Source of the DNA: Williamsia serinedens
GTDB taxonomy: Bacteria > Actinomycetota > Actinomycetes > Mycobacteriales > Mycobacteriaceae
Length of the DNA stretch: 64,000 nt
Reading direction: 5' to 3'
NCBI RefSeq assembly: GCF_024171725.1
Contig: NZ_JAMTCG010000003.1
Span: 682,001-746,000 of the forward strand
Shown here one piece after another: positions 26,083 through 34,600 of the stretch. The position numbers and the translations under genes are program-made. How positions within the stretch are numbered: position 1 is the stretch's first letter; each line of letters opens with the position of its first letter. The notes under the pieces were generated by a model. It ran no database searches. It was not told the DNA's origin and was given only the letters and a program-made list of their open reading frames with translations.

Positions 26083-26781
26083 ATGACCACGGTGGACGCA
26101 GGCACGGCGACGACGCCGTCCGCAGACCCCTCCCCCAGGCCGCTGCGCGCCGATGCCGAGCGCAACCGGCTGCGCATCCTCGACTCGGCCCGAGAGCTGT
26201 TCGCGCAGAGGGGACCTGACGTCACGCTCGACGACATCGCGGCGCACGCCGGCGTGGGCGTCGGGACGGTCTACCGGCGGTTCGCGAACCGCGACGAGCT
26301 GCTCGAGGCAATCGTCACCGAGCACTTCGGACTCGTGCAGGAGCGCGTCCAACAGGCGCTCGAGGCGGACGACGCCTGGCAGGGCATCGTCGATCTGGTC
26401 ACGTTCGTGAGCGAGTCGATGGCCACCGATCGCGGCCTCGCCGCAGTGCTGATGCGCGTCGACCCGTGCGCGGCGTCCGTCGAGCGGGCCAAGGAATCGC
26501 TGACGTCGTCGGTCGACGCCGTCTTCGAGCGCGGGCGGCGGACCGGGGTGCTCCGCGAAGACATCGCGGAGAGCGACTTCTTCGCGTTCTTCTGCATGGT
26601 GCGCTCCATCGCCGACCTCACCGAGTCGTCGGCCCCGGGCACCTGGCGGCGCTACCTGTCGCTGCTGTTGGACGCGATCCGCGCCGACGGCACACGGACA
26701 CCGCTGACGATCCCCGCGCTCACCAAGGAGCAGATCCAGGCGGCGAAACACGGCAACCGCGGGGACTGTTCGGGCCGCTGA
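26083..26781 (+). CDS. TetR/AcrR family regulator of the exporter
   Basis: 232-aa regulator with N-terminal helix-turn-helix DIAAHAGVGVGTVYRRFANRDELL at about residues 52-75 and a helical ligand-binding domain. The ATG follows TAGACT by 6 nt, so a leaderless mRNA is likely. A GTG two codons upstream is less likely, as it would lie within the untranscribed region. By position it represses the divergent DHA2 exporter and itself. Confidence 0.92.
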   Translation: MTTVDAGTATTPSADPSPRPLRADAERNRLRILDSARELFAQRGPDVTLDDIAAHAGVGVGTVYRRFANRDELLEAIVTEHFGLVQERVQQALEADDAWQGIVDLVTFVSESMATDRGLAAVLMRVDPCAASVERAKESLTSSVDAVFERGRRTGVLREDIAESDFFAFFCMVRSIADLTESSAPGTWRRYLSLLLDAIRADGTRTPLTIPALTKEQIQAAKHGNRGDCSGR

Positions 26782-26787
26782 GGTCTG

Positions 26788-26793
26788 TAGACT
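26788..26793 (+). promoter_or_regulatory. -10 box of the tRNA-Lys gene
   Basis: TAGACT, identical to the -10 boxes at 26071, 52246 and 63111, lies 30 nt before the mature tRNA-Lys 5' end. This leaves a short processed leader. Confidence 0.45.
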
Positions 26794-26823
26794 CCTGCGA
26801 CCAGTGGGTCTTTCGGGACTCCT

Positions 26824-26896
26824 GCCCCTATAGCTCAGTTGGTAGAGCTACGGACTTTTAATCCGCAGGTCGTAGGTTCGAGCCCTACTGGGGGCA
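26824..26896 (+). tRNA. tRNA-Lys (anticodon TTT)
   Basis: 73-nt tRNA. Acceptor GCCCCTA/TGGGGGC with one G-U pair, D-arm AGCTCAGTTGGTAGAGCT, anticodon loop CTTTTAA and T-arm GTAGGTTCGAGCCCTAC. Discriminator A. CCA is not encoded. Confidence 0.95.
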
Positions 26897-26923
26897 CTGC
26901 ATCGCTCCGCGATGGGGCACGGT

Positions 26924-27346
26924 TCAGCCGCGATCGTGGTCGACCCGCGCAGCGAAGACGTCGTCCATGTTGTCCTGCGCCCACGTCTTCACCGCGCTGA
27001 TCACGTCGTTCAACGACAGTCCGAGCGGCGTCAGTTCGTAGGAGACCGTGACGGGCACCGTCGGGACGACGGTCCGCGACACCAGCCCGTCCCGCTCCAG
27101 GGCGCGCAACGTCTGCGTCAGCATCTTGGGGCTGATCCCCGCCAACAGCCGCGACAGCTCCGAGTAGCGCATCGCCGTCGGGCCGTCACCGCCGCAGGGG
27201 CCGGTCCCCGCGAGACCGGCGATGATGAGCGCAACCCACTTGTTCGAGATCCGTTCCAGCAGATCACGACTCGGGCATCCGGCGAGGAATGCGTCGTACT
27301 CGGCCTTCGCCGCGGACCGCTTCTGCGCGGCCGTCGTCGTCGCCAT
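26924..27346 (-). CDS. HxlR-family transcriptional regulator
   Basis: 140-aa winged-helix regulator. The N-terminal CPSRDLLERISNKWVALI motif with its single cysteine, and SPKMLTQTLRALERDGLVSR in the recognition helix, are diagnostic of HxlR proteins. These often sense electrophiles or redox through the conserved Cys. A Shine-Dalgarno GGGAGGAG precedes the ATG. It is divergent from an aldo-keto reductase, and an imperfect palindrome in the 118-bp gap suggests it controls that gene. Confidence 0.92.
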   Translation of the reverse strand: MATTTAAQKRSAAKAEYDAFLAGCPSRDLLERISNKWVALIIAGLAGTGPCGGDGPTAMRYSELSRLLAGISPKMLTQTLRALERDGLVSRTVVPTVPVTVSYELTPLGLSLNDVISAVKTWAQDNMDDVFAARVDHDRG

Positions 27347-27374
27347 GACCGTCTCCTCCCGAGAGCCGTCGGTG

Positions 27375-27399
27375 AGTAACGCACCTTCAGGTACCTACT
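27375..27399. promoter_or_regulatory. Probable HxlR operator
   Basis: Imperfect dyad AGTA-N4-ACCT-TC-AGGT-N3-TACT between hxlR and the aldo-keto reductase gene. Length and symmetry fit HxlR sites, but the half-spacers differ by one base. Confidence 0.4.
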
Positions 27400-27464
27400 T
27401 CCCACCGGGATGTTACCCGCCGAGGATCGAGACGACGCGAGTCAGAACGTACGAGAGGAGAGCC

Positions 27465-28355
27465 GTGACCACCCGACAGACATCACTGCCCGGCGACACC
27501 TGGCAGCTGGGAGACCTGACGATCACCCGATTCGGGTACGGAGCCATGCAGCTGACGGGACCGGGCGTCGTCGGCCCGCCCGCCGACCACGACGCAGCGC
27601 TCGCGGTGCTGCGAGCAGCGGTCGACGCCGGCATCACCCACATCGACACGGCCGACGTCTACGGCCCGAGAGTCGTGAACGACCTCATCCGCGAGGCCCT
27701 GCACCCCTACCCGGATTGGGTGCACATCGCCACCAAGGTCGGTGCGACGCGGGACGCCGACGGCAACTGGCCGACGGCTCGCGAACCCGACGACATCCGC
27801 CGCGCCGTGCACGACAACCTCGACGCACTCGGGGTGGATGCACTCGACGTCGTGAACCTGCGGATGGGCGACGCGACCGGCCCGCAGGACGAATCGTTGG
27901 CCCGGCCGTTCGAGACCCTGCTCGGCCTGCAGCAGGAGGGCCTGATCCGGCACCTCGGCGTCAGCAACGTGACGGTCGGGCAGGTCGCGGAGGCGCGGCG
28001 TCTGGGTCCGATCGTGTGCGTGCAGAACATGTACAACCTGGCGTCCCGGCACGATGACGACCTGATCGACGAACTGGCCGACGCGGGGATCGCGTACGTG
28101 CCGTTCTTCCCGCTCGGTGGTTTCACCCCGGTTCAGGCCGAGGAACTCTCCGCCGTCGCCTCCGCACGCGGCACCACCCCCGTCGCGGTCTCGCTCGCCT
28201 GGCTCCTGCAGCGGTCGCCGAACATCTTGGTGATCCCGGGAACGTCGTCGGTCGACCACCTCCGCGAGAACATCGACGGTGCCGGCCTCGTCCTCGACGA
28301 CGCCGATCTCGCCGCGCTCGACCGGATCGGCCGGATCGGCCGACCGGGCCGCTGA
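27465..28355 (+). CDS. Aldo/keto reductase
   Basis: 296-aa NADPH-dependent TIM-barrel oxidoreductase. The N-terminal RFGYGAMQLTG, catalytic Asp and Tyr in HIDTADVYG, Lys in HIATKVG and the C-terminal NADPH-binding NILVIPGTSSVDHLREN are present. It resembles YdbC/AKR13-like enzymes that reduce carbonyls. The GTG start has GAGGAGA five bases upstream. The divergent HxlR regulator suggests induction by an aldehyde or quinone. Confidence 0.92.
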   Translation: MTTRQTSLPGDTWQLGDLTITRFGYGAMQLTGPGVVGPPADHDAALAVLRAAVDAGITHIDTADVYGPRVVNDLIREALHPYPDWVHIATKVGATRDADGNWPTAREPDDIRRAVHDNLDALGVDALDVVNLRMGDATGPQDESLARPFETLLGLQQEGLIRHLGVSNVTVGQVAEARRLGPIVCVQNMYNLASRHDDDLIDELADAGIAYVPFFPLGGFTPVQAEELSAVASARGTTPVAVSLAWLLQRSPNILVIPGTSSVDHLRENIDGAGLVLDDADLAALDRIGRIGRPGR

Positions 28356-28367
28356 CATGCGGTACGG

Positions 28368-28478
28368 CGCTCGCGCGACCGTTCCTGCTTCCGGCGACCG
28401 TCGCACCGGTCGCGGGAGGTGGGAACGGTCGCGCTGAGGACGGGAACGGTCGCGGCGGGCGGAGTCGGTCGCGGGAAC
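28368..28478. repeat. About 20-bp repeat island, direct then inverted
   Basis: Two copies built on GCGACCGT are followed by four copies in the opposite orientation sharing GGGAACGGTCGCG or GGTCGCGG, spaced about 19-21 bp. The island lies between the convergent aldo-keto reductase and repeat-protein genes, directly before a strong hairpin. It has the same architecture as the islands near 3.0 and 43.0 kb but a different unit. Confidence 0.68.
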
Positions 28479-28483
28479 GCGAG

Positions 28484-28520
28484 ACCGCCCGGCGTCGCGT
28501 GGGGTGCGACACCGGGCGGT
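28484..28520. terminator. Hairpin terminator between convergent genes
   Basis: Arms 28484-28498 and 28506-28520 pair over 15 positions with one C-A mismatch around a 7-nt loop. It serves the leftward repeat-protein gene (17 bp downstream of its stop) and possibly the rightward reductase. Confidence 0.68.
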
Positions 28521-28536
28521 GGGTAGACGGGTGTGG

Positions 28537-28968
28537 TCAGCGGCCGCCGAGGAACGACCCGAGCTGGGTCAGGGCGTTCGTTCCCGCGGTGCCGAGCTGG
28601 GTCTGACCGTTCGTGCCGGCCGTGCCGAGCTGCGTCTGACCGTTCGTGCCGGCCGTGCCGAGCTGCGTCTGACCGTTCGTGCCGGCCGTGCCGAGCTGCG
28701 TCTGGGCGTTCGTGCCCGCGGTGCCCAGCTGGGTCTGACCGTTCGTACCGGCCGTACCGAGCTGCGTCTGAGCGTTGGTGCCCGCGGTGCCCAGCTGCTG
28801 CGAGCCGTTGGTGAGGGCGGTACCGAGCTGCTGCGAGCCGTTCGTCAGCACGGTGCCGAGCGAGTCGGCCGACGCCGGGGAAGCGACCAGGACGGCAGCG
28901 AAAGCGCCTGCGGCAAGCGCAGATCCGGTGAGAGCGGTGATGCGTGCGACGCGTGTGGTGGAGGTCAT
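28537..28968 (-). CDS. Secreted protein of 11-residue LGTAGTNxQTQ repeats
   Basis: 143-aa exported protein. It has a signal peptide (TSTTRVARITALTGSALAAG onward, cleavage after ASADS-like region ~39). The rest is nine tandem hendecads of the form LGTAGTNGQTQ, the first two diverging as LGTxLTNGSQQ, with a short tail LGSFLGGR. A 33-bp DNA repeat underlies this. The periodic Leu and Gln/Asn suggest an amphipathic helix or a beta-solenoid. I do not recognise a family and there are no cysteines. The ATG of MTSTTRV is preferred over a TTG four codons upstream. Confidence 0.85.
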   Translation of the reverse strand: MTSTTRVARITALTGSALAAGAFAAVLVASPASADSLGTVLTNGSQQLGTALTNGSQQLGTAGTNAQTQLGTAGTNGQTQLGTAGTNAQTQLGTAGTNGQTQLGTAGTNGQTQLGTAGTNGQTQLGTAGTNALTQLGSFLGGR

Positions 28969-29085
28969 GATCGAAAGCAAACACCGCCCCGTGAGCGCCC
29001 ACCAGACATTCAGGCCCCCTACGCAACAGGTGTAGGGAAGTGCCCCGACTCCCCTAACGGCCCCCGATCCCCATCCCCCTGACCC

Positions 29086-29760
29086 CTACGCGGGGTTCAC
29101 GATCTTGTATTCCTGCTTGGGGCGTCCGGTGGTCCCGTAGCGCAGGGCCATCTCCAACCGACCGTCGGCGACGAGACCGGCGAGGTGGCGACGCGCCGTC
29201 GGGGCGGAGATGCCGACGGCCTCGGCGATCTGGTCGGCCACCATCGGTCCGTCGTGCCCGGCGACCGCCGCCAGGATCGCCTTCTCCGTCTGCGACACCT
29301 CCGGTGCCCGGGACGCCTGCGGGCGCTCCCCGCGCACGGCACCCATGGCCGAGTCCACCTGCGACTGCGTCACCGTCGGCACCTCGACGATCCGTCGGTA
29401 CTGCGCGTACCCGGCCAGCCGGCGCGCGAGGTCGGTGTTCTCGAACGGCTTGATGAGGTACGCCATCGCGCCCGCGGTGACGGCGTGTCGCAGGGCGGTC
29501 GCGCTGTCCTCGGCGGTGACGACGAACGCGTCGCAGCGCAGTTCGCGGATGAGTTCGACGCCGGACCCGTCGGGCAGGTGGACGTCGACGAGGGCGAGGT
29601 CTACCTCGCCGACCGTCGCGACGGCCTCGCGGGCCTGCGCGATCGTCCCGGTGCGGGCGACCGTCTCGAAGCCGATCACCGCATCGACGATCGAGGCGTG
29701 CAGGGCGGCGACACGGAAGTCGTCGTCGACGACGAGGACCCGGATCGGCGCACGCGCCAT
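29086..29760 (-). CDS. CitB/DctR-type response regulator
   Basis: 224-aa response regulator of the citrate/C4-dicarboxylate family. The receiver domain (residues ~6-125) has the acidic VVDDD pocket, phospho-Asp in LALVDVHLPDGSG and Lys in YLIKPFEN. The C-terminal helix-turn-helix QIAEAVGISAPTARRHLAGLV lies at about 178-198. Its ATG overlaps the kinase stop by one base, so the pair is translationally coupled. It probably activates the adjacent CitMHS transporter in response to external citrate or a related acid. Confidence 0.92.
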   Translation of the reverse strand: MARAPIRVLVVDDDFRVAALHASIVDAVIGFETVARTGTIAQAREAVATVGEVDLALVDVHLPDGSGVELIRELRCDAFVVTAEDSATALRHAVTAGAMAYLIKPFENTDLARRLAGYAQYRRIVEVPTVTQSQVDSAMGAVRGERPQASRAPEVSQTEKAILAAVAGHDGPMVADQIAEAVGISAPTARRHLAGLVADGRLEMALRYGTTGRPKQEYKIVNPA

Positions 29761-31439
29761 CAGCCACCACCTCGCAACACCCCGGGGATCCGCGCGACCA
29801 TGATCGCACCGCCCAGCGGGTTCTCCGGACCGACGACGCCCCCCGGGTCACCGATGACGACGTCGCCGCCGTGCCCGCGGGCCGACTGCCGCGAGAGCGC
29901 GAGGCCCATCCCCCGCCCACCCGGCACGGTGGGGTCCGTGTGCGAGGTGACGCCCTCGGTGAACACCGACTGCGGGTCGTCGGCCATCGCGGCGTCGGTG
30001 CCGAGTCGGAGGCCACCGATGCCGTCGCCGCTGTCGGCGACGGTGATCAGCACGGTGTCACCCTCGGCGACGATCTCGACCTCCACCACCCGCGGGTCCC
30101 GCGACCCCTCCCGTGCGGCGTCGATCGCGTTGTCGACGAGGTTGCCGAGGATGGTGACGACGTCGACCGGGCTGACGAGCTCGCCGTCGACCCACGTCTG
30201 CGGGCCCAGCGTGAGCGTCACCCCGTGCTCGCGGGCTGCCGCCGCTTTCGCGTCGAGGAAGGCGTGCAGATGGGGTTCGGCGACGTTGTCGAGCCCGGGG
30301 ACGTCGATCGCGAAACGCCCTGTGCCCGCGACCTCGTCGAGGTACTCCAGCGCCGCGTCGGCCCGCCCCTGCCGGATCAGCCCGGACACGACGTGGATCC
30401 GGTTGGCCGACTCGTGCCGCTGCGCGCGCAGGGCGTCGGTCATCGCCTTGATCGACGCGACCTCGCGGGTGAGGCCCTCGACGTCGGTGCGGTCGACGAC
30501 GGACACCACCAGGCCGAGATCCCTGCCGTCCCTGCGGACCCGGCGCGACGACACCAGGACGATGCGATCGCCGACGGCGGCGGCGCGCGCCGTCTCGACC
30601 GGTTCGCGAGCGACCTCCAGCACCCGCGGCGTCAGCCCGATGTCCTCGACGCGGTCACCCACGGAGCCGGTGATCGCGAGCAGATCCCGGGCGCGGTCGT
30701 TGGCGACACGGACCACGCCGTTCGCGTCGACGGCCAGCACCCCGTCGCCCACCGAGTGCAGGACGGCCTCCTGCTCGCGGACGAGTTCGGAGAGCTGGTC
30801 GGGTTCGAGGCCCAACGTGAGGCGTCGCCACCGCCGCGACAGGGCGACCGAGCCGACGACGCCCACGAGCAATGCGCCCCCGGCGATGCCGGCGGTGGTG
30901 AGGAGGTCGTCGCGGAGGTCGCGGCCGAGCCGCCGCGTGGAGATGCCGACGCTGACCAACCCGACCACGCGTCCGTCGTCCGCGTAGATCGGGGTCTTCG
31001 CCCGGACCGACTCCCCCAGCGTCCCCCGGTCGGTGGAGAGGTCTTCCTGGCCGGACAACGCCCGTCGGGGATCCGTCGACAGCGGCGCCCCGATCTGGTC
31101 GGGTTCGGGATGCGCCAGTCGGATCCCGCGGTCGTTGGCGACGACGACGAACAACGCGCCGGTCCGTGCCGCGATCGCCTGCGACTGCCGTTGCAGCGCC
31201 GAGGCTTCCAGCGCCGCGCGCGTCGGCGTCAGCGGGGACGAGGCGTCGGCGGAGTACCGCGTCGTCTCCTCGCGGACCTGCGGGTCCACGGCCACCGACC
31301 GCGCGATGGCGAGCGCTCGCTGCGCGTACTCGTCACGCAGCCGCTCCCCCGATCCGGCGATGAGCACACCGAAACCGACACCGAGACTGAGGAGGATCAC
31401 CACGATCTGCAGGACCAGGACCTGGGTGCGCAGCCTCAT
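29760..31439 (-). CDS. CitA/DcuS-type sensor histidine kinase
   Basis: 559-aa membrane kinase. TM1 lies at about residues 7-30, followed by an extracellular sCache/PAS sensor to ~175 and TM2 ~182-202. A cytoplasmic PAS domain (~225-320) is followed by the dimerisation/phosphoacceptor region RHESANRIHVVSGL and an HATPase domain with LGNLVDNAIDAA (N-box) and GRGMGLAL (G-box). Such kinases sense citrate, malate or fumarate outside the cell. It is transcribed with its response regulator and lies downstream of the CitMHS transporter across a terminator. Confidence 0.93.
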   Translation of the reverse strand: MRLRTQVLVLQIVVILLSLGVGFGVLIAGSGERLRDEYAQRALAIARSVAVDPQVREETTRYSADASSPLTPTRAALEASALQRQSQAIAARTGALFVVVANDRGIRLAHPEPDQIGAPLSTDPRRALSGQEDLSTDRGTLGESVRAKTPIYADDGRVVGLVSVGISTRRLGRDLRDDLLTTAGIAGGALLVGVVGSVALSRRWRRLTLGLEPDQLSELVREQEAVLHSVGDGVLAVDANGVVRVANDRARDLLAITGSVGDRVEDIGLTPRVLEVAREPVETARAAAVGDRIVLVSSRRVRRDGRDLGLVVSVVDRTDVEGLTREVASIKAMTDALRAQRHESANRIHVVSGLIRQGRADAALEYLDEVAGTGRFAIDVPGLDNVAEPHLHAFLDAKAAAAREHGVTLTLGPQTWVDGELVSPVDVVTILGNLVDNAIDAAREGSRDPRVVEVEIVAEGDTVLITVADSGDGIGGLRLGTDAAMADDPQSVFTEGVTSHTDPTVPGGRGMGLALSRQSARGHGGDVVIGDPGGVVGPENPLGGAIMVARIPGVLRGGG

Positions 31440-31483
31440 GCGCGACGACGCCCGACGCGAGATCCCTGCACGCGACAACAGTA

Positions 31484-31523
31484 GGCATCCGCCGGATCGC
31501 GATGGCGCGATCCGGCGGATGCC
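31484..31523 (-). terminator. 18-bp perfect hairpin terminator of the CitMHS gene
   Basis: Arms 31484-31501 and 31506-31523 are perfectly complementary with the 4-nt loop ATGG. It lies 25 bp beyond the transporter stop and 45 bp before the kinase start, separating the two transcription units or attenuating read-through. Confidence 0.8.
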
Positions 31524-31548
31524 GTGGGGTGGAGCAGGGGTCACGCGG

Positions 31549-32997
31549 TCAGAACGGGATCGACCCGACCAGCACGCCGACTCCGAGCATGGCCACGGAG
31601 ACCAGGCACGCCCGCCACAGCACCTTCTTGTGGTGATCGGCGAGGGAGACGCCGGCCAGCGCGACCAGCAGCAGGATGGCCGGCACCAGCGGGCTCTGCA
31701 TGTGGACCGGCTGCCCGGTGATGGAGGCGCGGGCCACCTCGGCCGGGTCGATTCCATACTTCTGGGCGGTCTCCGACAGGACGGGGAGCATGCCGAAGTA
31801 GAAGGCGTCGTTGGTCATGAAGAACGTGAACGGGATGGAGAGCAGGCCGATCACGATCGCGAGGTGCGGGCCCAGGAACGTCGGCAGGATGCCGGTCAGC
31901 CAGTCGGCGATGGCCTCGACCATGCCGGTGCCGGAGAACACGCCGGTGAGCACGGCGGCGGCCAGGACCATCGACACGACGGCCACGATCGACGATGAGT
32001 GCCGCGTGATGGCGGCCGACTGGTCCTTCACCTTCGGGAAGTTCACGACCAGCGCGATACCGGCGGCGATCATGAACAGGACCGGGATGGAGATGACATC
32101 CATGCCGAGGACGGCGAGCAGTCCGATGGTCAGTGCGGCGTTGAACCACAACAGCTTCGGGCGCAGGGTCTCGCGGGTCGGGTCGAGCGCGCCGTCGGTG
32201 AAGGTGGGACGCGGCTTGTCGTCGGACGACGGCTCGTCGGCGTCGGGGCCGTCGAGGGCGATGTCGGCCGAGCCCGAAGGACGCTGCGGGGGGACTGTTC
32301 CCGTACCCAGGCCGTCGAGGACGGCGACACCCGAACCGGTTCCGCCACCCGAGCGGGCCAGCACCGACTCGCGGATCTCGATCTTGCCGATGCGACGACG
32401 CTCCAGAACCCCGAGGTGGTAGGCGAACAGCAGCACGATGACGAGGCCGACGACGAGCGACGGGATCATCGGGACGAACACCTCGGACGGCGAGATCTTC
32501 AGCGCGGACGCTGCACGGGCCGTCGGCCCACCCCACGGCAGGATGTTCATCGTCGCGTTCGACAGGCCGGCGACGACGGTCAGGACCACCGGGCTCACAC
32601 CGAGTTTCAGGTAGAGCGGCAGCAGCGCCGACGTCGTGATGATGAACGTGGTCGAGCCGTCACCGTCGAGCGAGACGATCATCGCCAGCACCGCGGTGCC
32701 GACGACGAGCTTCGCCGGGTCGTCGCGGACCAGCTTGACGACGCCGCGGACCACCGGGTCGAACAGGCCGACGTCGATCATGATCCCGAAGAAGACGATG
32801 GCGAAGAAGAGCATCGCCGCCGTCGGGGCCAGGTCCTTGATCCCGTCGGTGATCATGTCGCTGATCCCCAGGCCCGCGCCGGCGAAGAGGCCGAACGCCA
32901 CCGGGACCAGCATGAGCGCGACCACGGGGGTCGCTCGCTTGGTGATGATGAGGAACATGAACGTGACCACCATCAGGAGGCCGAGTGCCACAAGCAT
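31549..32997 (-). CDS. CitMHS-family citrate/metal transporter
   Basis: 482-aa membrane protein of the CitM/CitH type that takes up metal-citrate complexes. Two six-helix halves are separated by a ~90-residue hydrophilic loop (residues ~235-300) rich in Pro, Ser and Asp. Conserved CitMHS elements are SLDGDGSTTFIITTSALLPLY, NILPWGGPTARAASAL and MTNDAFYFGMLPVL. The ATG of MLVALGLL starts helix 1. It is probably controlled by the CitAB-like system immediately downstream. Confidence 0.92.
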   Translation of the reverse strand: MLVALGLLMVVTFMFLIITKRATPVVALMLVPVAFGLFAGAGLGISDMITDGIKDLAPTAAMLFFAIVFFGIMIDVGLFDPVVRGVVKLVRDDPAKLVVGTAVLAMIVSLDGDGSTTFIITTSALLPLYLKLGVSPVVLTVVAGLSNATMNILPWGGPTARAASALKISPSEVFVPMIPSLVVGLVIVLLFAYHLGVLERRRIGKIEIRESVLARSGGGTGSGVAVLDGLGTGTVPPQRPSGSADIALDGPDADEPSSDDKPRPTFTDGALDPTRETLRPKLLWFNAALTIGLLAVLGMDVISIPVLFMIAAGIALVVNFPKVKDQSAAITRHSSSIVAVVSMVLAAAVLTGVFSGTGMVEAIADWLTGILPTFLGPHLAIVIGLLSIPFTFFMTNDAFYFGMLPVLSETAQKYGIDPAEVARASITGQPVHMQSPLVPAILLLVALAGVSLADHHKKVLWRACLVSVAMLGVGVLVGSIPF

Positions 32998-33145
32998 GTC
33001 GATACCGTCGCTTCCGTGAACTGCCGGAGTGATCTCCGCTACTGGTGAAGCGTCGAGGTGTCGACGATCACAGTCACGCTTGAGCGCGTAACCGCGACTT
33101 CTGCGCGTTTCGCGCGTCGCGCGGGGGTTCTGCGCGCGGGTGCGC

Positions 33146-33544
33146 TCAGCGGGCCTGCCGCGCGATCGCGTCGGCACCGACCGGCGTGAACAGGTTGACG
33201 AGGTTCCCGTCGGGATCGCGCATCAGCAGAGACCGGTTGCCCCATGGCATCGTCGTCGGGGTCTGGACCACGTCGTCGACGGCGGCCGACAACCGCTCCC
33301 ACTCCGCGTCGACGTCGTCGACGCGGAACTCGACGATCGCGCTGTGGTTCTCGGCCGGTCGCGCCGAGTCGGCACCGAACAGCGCGACCGTGGCGACGTC
33401 ACCGATCGCGAGCGTGCCGCCGGGCGTGACGATCTCGGCGAACACCGGCGCCGGCCGGTCCGCGGTGGTCCGGGTGACGGTCTCGTAGAACGCGACGAGA
33501 CGGTCGACGTCGGCGGTGATCAGGCGGACGGAGACGAGCTGCAT
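33146..33544 (-). CDS. VOC-family (glyoxalase-like) protein
   Basis: 132-aa single-unit vicinal-oxygen-chelate protein. The two beta-alpha-beta-beta-beta modules are seen in VSVRLITADVDRLVAFYE and HSAIVEFRVDDVDAEWERL, ending in GNRSLLMRDPDGNLVNLF with the typical metal-ligand Glu/His replaced by mostly polar residues. Function unknown; possibly glyoxalase, dioxygenase or drug-binding. The ATG is preceded by AGGAG. Confidence 0.85.
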   Translation of the reverse strand: MQLVSVRLITADVDRLVAFYETVTRTTADRPAPVFAEIVTPGGTLAIGDVATVALFGADSARPAENHSAIVEFRVDDVDAEWERLSAAVDDVVQTPTTMPWGNRSLLMRDPDGNLVNLFTPVGADAIARQAR

Positions 33545-33694
33545 GAGGAGACTCCTGGGTGCGGGGCGGGACGTCGTCGACGCTAGGAGCGATTGCGGAC
33601 GCCGACGGTCCGGTATCGCGCGGCGCCCGCCCGCGCCCGACCGTCTGGGCGTTTCCCGATCGATCGCTCGGTAGCACCTGGGATAGTGGAGGCC

Positions 33695-34600
33695 GTGATC
33701 GACATCGACCGTCCACAGATCGAGGGATCCGTCGCCGTCGGCGACGGCCGGCGGATCGGGTTCGCGGAGTTCGGTGACCCCCAGGGCCGGGCGGTGTTCT
33801 GGCTGCACGGGACACCCGGCGCGCGACGGCAGATCCCGCTGGAGGCCCGGCGGTGGGCCGGCGAGAACGGCGTCCGACTGCTCGGCCTCGACCGTCCCGG
33901 CGTCGGGTCGTCGACGCCGTACCGCTACTCGAACGTCCTCGGCTTCGCATCCGACCTGCGCGTCGTCGCCGACAACCTCGGGATCGACCGCTTCGCGGTC
34001 ATCGGGCTGTCGGGCGGCGGGCCGTACACGTTGGGCGTCGCGAAAGCGATGCCGGAGCGGGTCGTCGTCGCGGGGGTGCTCGGCGGTGTCGCGCCGACCG
34101 TCGGTCCGGACGCCATCGAGGGCGGCGCGATGGAACTGGGGAAGCTGCTCGCGGGCACGCTCGAGATCGCCGGCGCACCGATCGGACGCGTGGTCAGTTC
34201 GTTCGTGCGGGTCGCACGTCCGATCGCCGATCCCGCGATCGCCGCGTTCGGGTTGATCTCGCCCCGTGCCGATCGACAGTTGCTCGCGCGGCCCGAGTTC
34301 AAGGCGATGTTCCTCGACGATCTGCTCAACGGCGGCAGGCACCGCATGGAGGCGCCGTTCGCCGACGTCGTCGTGTTCGCCCGCGACTGGGGGTTCCGTC
34401 TCGCGGATGTGACCGTGCCCGTACGGGTCTGGCATGGCGACGCCGACTGGATCATCCCGCACGAGCACGGCGAACACGTCGCGAGCAGACTGCCCGACGC
34501 GACGTTCCACACCCTGCCCGGCGACAGTCACCTGTCCGGTCTGCAGATGGCCACCGACATCATCGCGGAACTGCTGTCGGTGTGGGACAGCCGGGTGTGA
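33695..34600 (+). CDS. Alpha/beta hydrolase
   Basis: 301-aa alpha/beta-fold hydrolase. The oxyanion-hole region WLHGTPGARRQ, the nucleophile elbow GLSGGG (Ser about residue 109) and catalytic His in LPGDSHL with Asp in WHGDADWIIP form a complete triad. Substrate unknown. The GTG has GGAGG three bases upstream. Its stop overlaps the GTG of the lipoprotein gene by 4 bp, so both are translated together. Confidence 0.9.
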   Translation: MIDIDRPQIEGSVAVGDGRRIGFAEFGDPQGRAVFWLHGTPGARRQIPLEARRWAGENGVRLLGLDRPGVGSSTPYRYSNVLGFASDLRVVADNLGIDRFAVIGLSGGGPYTLGVAKAMPERVVVAGVLGGVAPTVGPDAIEGGAMELGKLLAGTLEIAGAPIGRVVSSFVRVARPIADPAIAAFGLISPRADRQLLARPEFKAMFLDDLLNGGRHRMEAPFADVVVFARDWGFRLADVTVPVRVWHGDADWIIPHEHGEHVASRLPDATFHTLPGDSHLSGLQMATDIIAELLSVWDSRV

